Positions 11,801 to 21,100 of a DNA stretch of 32,165 bases are shown here, piece by piece (positions within the stretch are counted from its first letter, which is position 1; every line of letters begins with the position of its first letter). The stretch comes from Cruorifilaria tuberocauda (taxonomy: Eukaryota; Nematoda; Chromadorea; Rhabditida; Onchocercidae): NCBI GenBank assembly GCA_013365365.1, contig JABVXU010000605.1, forward strand, positions 1 through 32,165, given 5' to 3'. A model generated the notes under the pieces. That model was not told where the DNA came from. It searched no databases and saw only the letters and a list, made by a program, of their open reading frames with translations. Both the position numbers and the translations under genes were made by a program.

Positions 11801-14800
11801 TTCGGGAAAAAAATTAAGTAATGAAGAAAAATATTTGAAATAAACTCAATGAATCAAACAAATATTGAATTGTTGAAAGAAAAAAAAAAGATTTGAATTT
11901 TAATTTAAATTTAATTTTTAAGAATAAAATTTAAATTTGCTTTTAAATGATAAGAAAAACAGAATTTGATAAATGAAATAAATCGAAGAACATTTGCAAT
12001 TGAATCGAATGGAAAATGCTTTTCAAGATGATCTTAATGAAAATGATAAATGATAGATTTATATGAAAATGTTCTATTATCACTCTATTAATATTTAATA
12101 CAACTATTATTCTATATCATGGTTAGAATCATTATTATCATTGTATTAATATTTAATATATTTAATACAACTATTATTGTATATCATGGCTGGGATCGAG
12201 CTAATATGTGATTAGTTATCAGATATTGATTTTTTTATCAAAATTTAAAATCTTTTAAAAAAGTTGGAAGCAATTATTAAAAATTAAAAAATTTTTAAAA
12301 CAAATCCAACATTATTTAAATATGAACAATTAAATTAAAATTTGAAGATTTAATACTTATTACTATTTACTTGCTACAGATTGATTCGTATATTTTCTCG
12401 GATATACCACGTTTAATCGAACTTGATCTTTCATTCAATACAATTGATCATTTGGCTGAAGATGCATTTTCAAAATGTCCCAAACTACGTGAACTCGATC
12501 TATCTGGCAATTATCTGACAAATTTTAATGGTGCAATTCAAGAGTTAGAAAGTCTCAAACGTCTTAATTCAAGTTTCAATATGATTCAATTACTTCAATG
12601 GGATGAATTTCCGATAACGATGACACATCTTGAAATGAGCAATAATCAAATTACCCTATTAAGTAGTACTCAACGATCACGGATACGTCATGTCGAAGTA
12701 ATTTATTCATTTAATCGATAAATGAAAATAAATAATTGAAATAGAAAGTAGAAAAAAAGAATATTCCATTTTTATTTCTGTAAATTCTCAAGAATTTGAG
12801 AAGTTTTATTGTAAATTTGAAAAGAAAAAAAAAGAATTTCTCAAATTTGAATAATTTTCAAATTACAGTTACAACGAAATCGTATTATGGCTTTAACAGA
12901 TGAGCAAATTCCGAATACAGTGGAATATCTAAATTTAAGTGATAATTTAATTCATACAATTGCTAATGGTACTTTTCGAAATAAACAATTCTTAAACAGT
13001 TTGGATTTACGAAAAAATCAATTATCTACCTTAGAAATAGCAGCATTCATGGTGGATACTTTAACAACTGGTCATCCGATACAGTTATCAGTTGCTGATA
13101 ATCCGTTAGATTGTAGCTGTGAAATGGATTGGATTCGTAACAATAAAAATGTAAACTTTATTTATTTTCAAGTAAAAATTAATTTAATTATTTAAAACTT
13201 ATAATTTACTCAAAATTTCTATTCATTTGTTCTACTTTATATTTGATAATACCTAGGAATAAATTCTCTTTTCTTAATTTAATTTTCTACGTATTCTCTT
13301 TTTTATTATTAAATTTTATTTAATCAATTAAATATATCTTAAAAGTAGGATAAACTTTATAGTTAGATATTTTCTAGGAAAAATCTCTCATCGATATTGT
13401 TGATGATAAACGTGCTGTTTGTTTACATCGAATTCATAATCGACAAATTTTATTATCAGAAGTCAGCAAGGATGATTTACTATGCAACTATAAACAAGTA
13501 AATTACTAAATTATTCAATATAATTAATTAAATTAGCAAGTAATTACAAACAAGTGATTACTAAATTACTAACCATCACTAAAAAATTACAGCAAATTAA
13601 TAAAAGAGAATTTAAAGAATTTCAAACAATAATTAAACTTGCAATTTCTGAAAATATTTTATAAATTTTGAAAATATTTTATCAAATAGTTCATACCATT
13701 GGTTCATGCAGTAATATAATCAGATATGTGAATCGCTAATTAGATTATTGTATGAACTTAATCAAATTAGGTATGTGAACCAAATTGCATATGCTGTCAA
13801 TATGGTAATTGTGATTGTAAATCGAAATGTCCCGATGGTTGTCACTGTTATTACGATGCCACGTATACTATAAATATTGTACGCTGCTTAGCACTGGAAC
13901 CGGAAGATCGTAAAAACTTCTCACCAAGAGTAATACTTAATCAAATTGTATTATAACAATTAATTTACATCAACAAAAATACTAAATTAGATTCATTTGT
14001 TTTAAGATTTTTACATGTGATACAAAAATTTGCTAAGATTATAAAAGACTTTATTCCGATAAAATTTTTTAGCGTAAATCAAATTTCAGTTTCCTTAATC
14101 TAATTTGTTATTTCTAAACTTCTAATAATTAAACTCGTATCTTAATTAAGGAATTAGTCTTTTTAGGATATACCAATGTATGCTACACATATTTACCTGG
14201 AACGTATGGAGATTCCGGTAGTTCGAAGTCATGATTTCCTGGGACGTACACGTCTTTTGCATCTTCATCTCAATCACTCATCAATACGTGAAATACAACC
14301 GCTTGCATTCAATACACTACCTTCATTACAGGTTTTCTATTAGTTAATAAATTTCAATTGTAACTTAGAGTATATAACTTAAGCATTATTGAAAATATTA
14401 TTCAAATTATTAAAATTTGAAATCTAACAAAAATTATTCATCTAATTTCGTTAATCGTTATATTATCTTTCACAAGCTGAAATTTCAGCTATTAGATCTT
14501 TCCGGAAACTATCTGATGCGATTGACAGGTGATGAACTGTACCGAACAAATAAAATAACAACCTTATTGCTCCATAATAATTATTTAATGTCACTCGGTG
14601 ATCGACTGAACGAAGTGATGCCACAACTAAAGACCATTACCTTACATAATAATAAACTACAGGTATTATTAATTGCTTTAGGATGCAAAAGAAAATTTTT
14701 AAACCTAAAAAAAAAGTTTTATTGTCACTTTTTTAATTTCCTGTGAAATTTTTTAAATGACTCATTAAAAAAATTTAACTTTTATAAAATTACTTTCATT

Positions 14801-16714
14801 TACTTACTTTGCTACTTTCATAAAATATACTTATTTCATAAAATATATAATTCAGTAACTGCAACAATAGTATAATAATAATAATAAATCATAAATGTAA
14901 AATATTGGATATACTTTCAGGATTTACCGTTATCAATTGAACAATATGGAAGACAGATTACGAGTATTACGTTAGGTTCAAATTTATTTCGCTGTGATTG
15001 CTTACCACGTTTTCATATACAATCCTGGTTCTCACGTAATTTAGATACGATACGTGATGTATCAGATATTTTTTGTATTGAAAATATTAGTCATGCAATT
15101 CGAGAGAATGATACAACAATTCTTACTGCTTATCCTCCAAATTTTGGCGAGGATATTTTTAAAATATCAATGGCACAGTTTATTGCTACTGCTAATACGT
15201 TAGTATTATTCTTTTTTTTTTAGTAACAGTTACTTTTTAAATTTTTATTTAAATTTACTCATAATTTAAAATTATAGGGAAAAGATAAATGTAAGTTAAT
15301 ATAAAGTATAAATGACAAAAGAAAAAAAACCTTAGTTATGATATGCCATTCATGATAACAATATCATATCATTTTTTTAGAACCATTTGTAAACCTACCG
15401 CTAGTGGTGTATTTGGTACCGAAGGAAGTACAAATTCATTGCTTATTGTTGCGGTATTATTTGCTGTAGCATTAATAACAACCGGTTTAATATTTTTGGC
15501 TGTATTATTCCTTCGAAAAACGAAATCGGTAATAGTACAACGAAGGTATAAGGTACCACCATCATTTACCGGTACACATACTACACCAGGTTCCAGTCCA
15601 TTACCACTCATCCATTTCGATGCATTTATTAGCTATTCGAAAAAGGATGAAAAACTTATCATTGATACCTTATACAGGTATTTTGATTTTCAGAATTTTT
15701 AAACTTTCAAAAAAATCCCAAAAGTAATATTTAAATTTTTATATAAATGAAAGTAACAAATTTCATTCTCTGTTAAAAGGAACTTTTCTTGTCAAAAAAA
15801 GAAAACCGTCTCCATAAAACAATTTACAACATAGTTACAAAATCGTTAATTTAGTAATTGCAAAACTGAAAATAATTCAGTAATTAAATTCTAGTAATTA
15901 AAATTTTTAAAAAAAATTCAAATTATTTCTGTTATTTGCAGACAACTTGAATCCGAAGAGTATATTTTATGTCTCTTACATAGAGATAGTCCAAATTATA
16001 ATTCTCGAGTACATACAATATCCGATGAACTTATCAATCAAATGGAATGTGCTCAATCTCTTATACTTGTCCTGACTCAACAGTTCCTAGATAATGAATG
16101 GAAGACATTACAAGTATGTCCATTTTTATAAATAAACATAGTACCATCATTGCGAAAATTATCAATTTATCATTTGGGTATTATCAGTAGATGAATATGT
16201 CCTATTAAATAATTCAAGAATAAATGAGTCATAGGAATTGAGAAGATCATTTGATAAATTACATTGCAAACATTTGATAAATTACAATTAATTACGTCTT
16301 TAATTACATATTTCCATGATAATTTAATATAATTAATAAATAATTGATTATATTTTTGCACTAAAATTTTAAAAAATTAAAAAAATCAATTTTTGTTAAA
16401 TAAAATTTTAGTAACATATGTTCTTTCTTAATTATTTCCTCTTTTAGATCAAAACATCTCATCAAATTTTTGCTAAAAATCGTCATAAAAAATTAATTGC
16501 ATTACTCGGTGATGGTATTGAACCAAATCAATTGGATGCTGAATTAGGTCAAATTTTACGTAAAAATACGTGTATTCGAATGAATGATCCATTATTTTGG
16601 AATTTATTACATTCAGCTTTACCTATTCGAATAGCACCGTCATCCTGTAGCGGTGGCTCATCACAGATTTATTCTGATTGTTATGGTAGTATTGTGCCTA
16701 GTGATATTGTTTAA
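2135..16714 (+). CDS. tol-1: Toll-like receptor (TOL-1 orthologue), 15 exons, 5' partial
   Basis: Single-pass receptor with extracellular leucine-rich repeats and a cytoplasmic TIR domain. Exons: 2135-2347, 2914-3232, 4036-4334, 9157-9395, 10984-11059, 12380-12697, 12869-13150, 13378-13497, 13771-13929, 14167-14331, 14489-14662, 14921-15198, 15381-15677, 15942-16113, 16448-16714. The joined frame is 3,378 nt (1,125 codons plus stop) and every junction is GT..AG and in phase. Residues 1-~560 are LRRs of the LxLSxNxI type. An LRR C-cap follows (C570, C572, C597, C618), then a Cys-rich LRR N-cap cluster in exon 9 (C624 to C661), a second LRR block (~676-800) and a second C-cap (C813, C815). The TM helix is ~900-924. 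TIR is ~959-1108 with box 1 FDAFISYS, box 2 LCLLHRD and box 3 FW (1087-1088). The split ectodomain is the Drosophila Toll/C. elegans TOL-1 layout, not vertebrate TLR. The signal peptide and first N-cap are missing on the left; C. elegans TOL-1 is about 100 residues longer. Exon 1 begins in phase 0 with KCRTKTFP. Confidence 0.96.
2350..2428. repeat. ATT/AAT microsatellite at the 5' end of tol-1 intron 1
   Basis: A (TAA/ATT)n run starts immediately after the donor GTAATA of exon 1 (gt at 2348-2349). The coding frame appears to read through into poly-isoleucine here, but this is intron. Confidence 0.7.
3672..3768. repeat. Three-copy tandem repeat (~32 bp) in tol-1 intron 2
   Basis: The block G(T/C)ATTTACCTATAAAAAATCAT recurs at about 3675, 3707 and 3738, each followed by AT-rich spacer. 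A degenerate ATAAAATCATAAT tail continues to ~3830. It is non-coding and lies inside the 803-bp intron between exons 2 and 3. Confidence 0.65.
4503..5383. repeat. Foldback element with ~140-150 bp inverted arms in tol-1 intron 3
   Basis: The reverse complement of 4503-4640 aligns along its length with 5230-5383. Shared blocks include ATGCAGTTT, AAAGTAT, ATCAATTAAACTT, TAAATTAAAG, ATAAGTTAAA and a final GTTT. I judge identity at roughly 80% by eye. The ~590-bp interior (4641-5229) is less AT-rich than its surroundings around 4925-5110 and contains no recognisable transposase. It is best read as a degenerate non-autonomous foldback/MITE-like insertion or an inverted duplication. Confidence 0.65.
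5841..5887. repeat. CT microsatellite in tol-1 intron 3
   Basis: Polypyrimidine run with (CT)n cores interrupted by TTT. No AG acceptor with a coding exon follows. Confidence 0.8.
6211..6405. repeat. Tandem ~56 bp repeat with a dispersed copy at 5384-5465
   Basis: Units start near 6211, 6268 and 6323. Each contains TTATGAATAAA(C/A)AATTAT, TTAAGTTATTTA and ATTTGATTA. The last unit plus its flank (TTTCAATATTTTTAAGTTTAAAAA) is repeated at 5384-5465, directly beside the right arm of the foldback element. All copies are intronic. Confidence 0.65.
6712..6968. repeat. Long ATT microsatellite in tol-1 intron 3
   Basis: About 250 bp of (ATT)n with CATT and GTT variants. It encodes an apparent poly-leucine/isoleucine frame that is an artefact of the repeat. 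Confidence 0.9.
7485..7634. repeat. Imperfect hairpin with ~50-60 bp arms (MITE-like)
   Basis: Left arm 7485-7544 and right arm 7586-7634 are inverted copies. Both outer ends read GGATTA in arm orientation, and CTCTCATATA and ACAATTCTAA are exact in both arms. The loop is about 41 bp of AT-rich sequence. It sits in tol-1 intron 3. No target-site duplication could be fixed with confidence. Confidence 0.6.
8279..8441. repeat. CATT tetranucleotide microsatellite in tol-1 intron 3
   Basis: (CATT)n with interruptions of CCTCAA and CATCC. The open frame across it reads as repeated Ser-Phe-Ile-His and is not a gene. Confidence 0.92.
9711..9945. repeat. Minisatellite, four to five copies of a ~53 bp unit, tol-1 intron 4
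   Basis: Units begin at 9711, 9764, 9817 and 9873 with AATCA(T/C)T, followed by CTTTATTACTCCCGAATTC, then T(T/C)CGGTATGATGAGAATAAT. Spacing is 53, 53 and 56 bp. A decayed fifth copy follows around 9915-9945. The CCCGAA/CCGGTA cores make it noticeably more GC-rich than flanking intron. Confidence 0.8.
10332..10428 (+). repeat. Dispersed intronic direct repeat, copy 1 (tol-1 intron 4)
   Basis: Starts TAGATATAAACAGTACCATA and runs through CATAATTAATTAATTAA, TTTTGAAATTTTCAAAAA and TTTCTTAAAGATTA. It matches 11201-11298 on the same strand at roughly 90% by eye. The two copies bracket tol-1 exon 5. Confidence 0.85.
10786..10891. repeat. 106-bp near-perfect foldback (hairpin) in tol-1 intron 4
   Basis: Left arm 10786-10816 is the inverted copy of 10861-10891 with 30 of 31 positions matching. 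An inner inverted pair (10825-10833 TATTATCAT with 10848-10856 ATGATAATA) nests inside the 44-bp spacer. The whole unit could fold into one long stem. It lies ~90 bp before exon 5. Confidence 0.85.
11201..11298 (+). repeat. Dispersed intronic direct repeat, copy 2 (tol-1 intron 5)
   Basis: Second copy of the repeat at 10332-10428, with the same TAGATATAAACAGTA start and TTTCTTAAAGATTA block, decaying over the last 20 bases (AACTTATCTCAATAATAT). It lies about 140 bp after exon 5. Confidence 0.85.
11401..11449. repeat. CT microsatellite in tol-1 intron 5
   Basis: (CT)n polypyrimidine tract. No acceptor and exon follow it, and exon 6 begins ~930 bp later. Confidence 0.8.
12082..12196. repeat. 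Tandem ~50 bp duplication in tol-1 intron 5
   Basis: The block TATTAATATTTAATA, ACAACTATTATT, (C/G)TATATCATGG is present twice, the second copy with an extra TATTTAATA insertion. It is located 180-300 bp upstream of the exon 6 acceptor. Confidence 0.7.
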
Positions 16715-18102
16715 ATTACTTTTCTCTTGTAATATTTCAAATCAAACGTCTTTTTTTTTCCTATATTCTTTTTGTTGAAAAGATTGATATTTTATGTGGT
16801 ACTATCGTATGGAAAATGTAAAATTTGCAGAAAAGGAAAAATTTTCGAAAAATTTAATTGCTTTTTATAAGTCCTAAAATTTTGATAAAAATTGATTTCT
16901 ATTGAAAAAAAATAGGAACAGGTTTTGCTTTTGAATTTTAATTTAAATAATCACTTGGAAATGAAGAAAAGAATAATTAAAAAAAAGAGAATAACTAAAT
17001 TAAATTGAAATATTTGAGATAATACAAGTCATTTCAATTCATTTCACCGATTAAAATTATCTAAAAAAAAAAAAAAAAAACTTAATATGAATTCAAATCA
17101 ATGCTGCAAAACTTTCAGTTTGAGTGGTACCATTAACTTTACCAAACTGCTTTACTGATATCATTGCTCTTCAATTCACGGGTCTTCTATTTTGTAGATA
17201 TTATTATGCTATAATTATTGCTGAACGATAATATTTTCTTTTTTTTTTCCTTATTTTATTTTAAATTAACGTAAATGCTTATAGCAAGACAAATGGAATT
17301 TTAGGAATTAACACATACTCATTCAATTCTTCTTTCAAAAGGTGTTTAATACTACTTGTAGAGATGTTCGTTTAAAACCTAAATGCATTTTTAGAATTTT
17401 AGAAATGATTAAAATAAATTTCAATTCTCCTTTTTTAAATCAAATACTAAAAAATATTTCGTGTTTCTTTACTTTTTTACTTTATAAATATACTTATGTG
17501 TATTACTTACATTGTACGTGTGTTACTCTTATTTTATATTGTTATCATCCCAGTGTTTTTGCCTTTCTGTATGAATAAAATACCATTAAAAAATGTTACT
17601 ATTCAATAAACTAGTCATTTAATAAACTTAGTACATTTCTTGTGGAAAAAATCTTTTTAAATTCCAAAGTATATTAAAAAGATTTCGATCAGTTATATGA
17701 AATGAAAAAAATACATACTGCAAGCTACAAATTTCAAATAGAAAACTGACAATATCGTAAAAGATGTTTTAAAATCACAGAATACTTATAAAAGTAAACT
17801 TATCCAACATTCTACTGAACCTAACTTAAATGAGAAGTATTTCAATAATTAAGGAATGATCAAGAAATGAAACCTTTAGGTCACACTTTCCTTCCCTATT
17901 CCCTCTCCTCTCATTTTTTACTAATTAATTAAGGAATTGTCTTACGTATAAATTACTAATTTTGGTTGGACCTTTAGGAAACTTCCATTCAAGTCCAATT
18001 AATATATCCATTTAATCTTTCAAAATTTCTTGTCATTTAAAAACATGAAAATAAAATAAAAGAAAAAAAAAATGTGTTAAGCTGAAAACGCATGCAACAC
18101 AA
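16715..18102. other. tol-1 3' UTR and convergent intergenic space
   Basis: Follows the tol-1 stop at 16,714 and reaches the last visible exon of the minus-strand LSD1-like gene. It is AT-rich and contains an A18-type run near 17,063 and candidate AATAAA signals at 17,574 and just after. I searched the minus strand for the missing amine-oxidase C-terminus and saw no conserved motif. Apparent open frames here (for example 17,342-17,578) are low-complexity and fall in the presumed UTR. Confidence 0.6.
17574..17579 (+). terminator. Candidate tol-1 polyadenylation signal AATAAA
   Basis: Canonical AATAAA ~860 bp after the tol-1 stop, followed by two further CAATAAAC/TAATAAAC hexamers within 50 bp. 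No earlier canonical hexamer was seen in the 3' flank. A UTR of this length would be long for a nematode, so a non-canonical upstream signal is possible. Confidence 0.4.
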
Positions 18103-18110
18103 TTACTTAC

Positions 18111-21100
18111 CATACATATTTGGTCCTTCTAAACCATAATCATCTTTCTGATTCCAATACTTCAAGGAAACATCATCGATAGATGAACCAATAAAATATT
18201 CCAAATTAGCGATGTGAAAATCGAGTATTCTCTTATCCATTTCATTCATGTAAACGGTGCTATAAGTTAATTATATGAAATTGTATGAATTATATGAGTT
18301 ATATGAAGTTACTTAGTTAATGTTTTTTTTAAACTTAAATTATATGAAGTTTTTCTAAATTTTTATTACTGCTGTTAAAGATATATATGATATTCTTCAT
18401 TCCTAACTTCTTCATATGAAATTCTTATCAATTAAAAAAAATCTCTAACCTATTTCTTAACTTTATGATCAGAAATTTACCAACATTACTGTGCTTAAAT
18501 ATATTATATTAAAAGTTACTTTTCTTAAATACTGCACTCATTCTCTCTTTTATTTTTCATATTACATTTTAATGTTTAAATATTTTTCCTCAAAAAAAAA
18601 AAAATATTCTATTCGAAAGAAATTCACTTCTTCTGTCTTTTGTTAATTTCTTTTTGTCTTTTCTATTTCAACAATAATACTTTCCTATTTCAATGTAATT
18701 ATCCAATGTATCTAATTAACATAAATATATGCAAACATATGGAGACTATGATTATATTTTGACGCAATTCATACTCTCCTTTTCTTCTACCTCTCTCTCT
18801 CTTTCTCTCTCTCTCTCTTAATGGGTACGGTATTTCACCAGTTATTACCAATATTATGACCTTTGCTACCATACTTTTATTGGCATTGAAAAGGAGAGAA
18901 TTCCCAGAAGGAGCTAAAGAAGATATTAGAAAAGAAGATGAGGCAAAACTGAACAAAAGAAAATTGTCAACGAGAGGTCAAAACATGAACGTAAGTTGTT
19001 ATTGATGCAATCTGACACTATAATAATTGTAAACATAAATAGACAGATCGAACAAATAAACCTCAAGCAGAACAATAGATTGCTAACGCTTCGAGAGGGA
19101 TAATCAAACATTATCACAGTTTTAAATATCTTTTCTTGATAAAAAATTATGTTCAATAAATGCTCCATTTAATTAATCATTTACATCTACAAGCTTTTAT
19201 TCTATTTCAAGGATATCAATGGGATAATATAAATGAAATGAATTGAGCTAATTATTTCCGAATAATTATTTGGTAATTAAAATTTTACTTTTTATTAAAA
19301 AAAAGCCATTTAAAGAGTTTCAACTAAAATTAGGATCCTCATTAACTTTTATGAAATTAAAAACACATGGATGGATTTATCATTAATAATAATAATTACT
19401 TAAAATGATATGTTTTATGCGAGTTATTCTTCCTTATATTATATTTCGATATATAGTAATATGCATTTTTATGAACTCTAAAGGATGACACAGTCCAAGT
19501 AAAATAATTAGCAATAAAACTAGTGTATGTCTTCATAAGTAAAATTAATCAAATGATAAATTCACTATAGAATTTGATACCTTGGTTCATTTCTGCATAG
19601 TTCTGCCAGTGCAACATTGATTTCTCCCCTTTTTGATTCTAATGATCCGTAAGCCTAAAATAGAAATCCATGTAAAAAAAATGCAGACTAACATAATTTA
19701 ACAACGCCTCCTATAATTCATAATGTTTGAAGATTGAATGTTTTATAAAAAGATTTAATTTGCATACTTGATTTAGATTTAATCTCATTATTGATTTAAA
19801 AATTTCATTACAATAATATCATTTCTAACTGAGTTGCAATTAAAAGTTTTTACTGGTTCAGAAAACTGAAAAAGAAAATTATTTTTTCTTATGATCGATA
19901 TTTTACAGTGAAATGAGCATTGTTATCTCAAATTATATTATTAGTCATCAACTAATAATCAGAATCGATAAATTTGTAATTTTAATTATAAATTTTACAT
20001 AACCTCAATAGCTTCATTTATATCCTTGACGGCACATTTCAACATTATTTCATTTTCCATTTGCTCATCCTCACTTATATTAGTACATCCTTCTTTTCCT
20101 TTCAAATCTTCATAGGCCGCATGTAATCGAGTTATTTCATTCTTCTTGAGAATCATCTAAAAACATCAACACTATATCACTGAAAATTTTAGACTACTTT
20201 TAAAAATTAAACTTTTAGAACTTTTAAATATCTATACTATGATACCATTAAATATGGTTATATGTAAACTTATTGGAATGATATAAATTGTTCCATTTAA
20301 TTTTTAACCATAACAAGAGCATTTTAAGTTGCTTTTGCTGAAACTTTAGAAATGATGCTGAAAATTCCAGAATTTATACAAATCAGTGTTCGAAATACAA
20401 CGCATAAAGTGAACATATGCTTACCGTATCTTGAACAACTTTCAGCTTATTCAACACATTTTCATATGATGTAAAATAAGAAATACGTCTGGTTTGCAGT
20501 CGATAATCTTGTTCTCTGAAACGAAATGATTATGAACTAAGTTCCCCGAAAGATAATTTTCAAAACAATAAAAATGTCTAATAATCCAATTCTTTGCAGT
20601 AGTAAGTATCAATAAAAATTAAAAAAAAATATATCAAACAAAGGCAACAAATTTTACATGCTAGAAGCATTATGATAATCTATATGAGTTTTTTAAGGAA
20701 AAAATTTTACATTAGATAGACTTTACGTTGTATAAAACAACATTAATAAAACACACAATTTAGCAGAACCGATAATAAATACAAAACAAACTGATACAAG
20801 AAAATATCGCAAATCAAAGATGTTATCTGAATTTTATAATCAGTATGACTGATATAAAGAAGATAAAATATGAATTGAGCATATCAAAAAGGGAAACCAA
20901 TCGATGCTGATGATTGTTTGGAAGAGATTCCGAATTTAAATCACAAAATTTGAAATTTCAAACTCACTTCAACATAACAGTAAAAGCTTCGCCTAAACTC
21001 AATTTCCGTCCATTGATTTCTGTAATTCCTTTAACATGTGCCATATACGTTGAAGCAGAAAGGATACTGTTGAATGCACGCTCAACCAATCGTACTCTTC

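Noticed and set aside
15369..15611. Minus-strand 80-codon frame
   Set aside because: Antisense shadow of the tol-1 transmembrane/TIR exon.
16170..16361. Minus-strand 63-codon frame
   Set aside because: Lies in the intron between the last two tol-1 exons with no family resemblance; I considered it as a missing LSD1 exon and found no amine-oxidase motif.
17342..17578. Plus-strand 78-codon frame after the tol-1 stop
   Set aside because: Falls in the presumed tol-1 3' UTR, starts without ATG, and has low-complexity Phe/Tyr/Leu content.
17780..17832. Possible short terminal LSD1 exon (minus strand, acceptor GGTTCAG)
   Set aside because: It would add only about nine hydrophobic residues before a stop and has no similarity to the family; it cannot be told from chance.
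18699..18956. Minus-strand 85-codon frame in the last LSD1 intron
   Set aside because: Reads through the CT tract as an Arg-Glu repeat and is antisense to the better-supported plus-strand exon; no LSD1 similarity.
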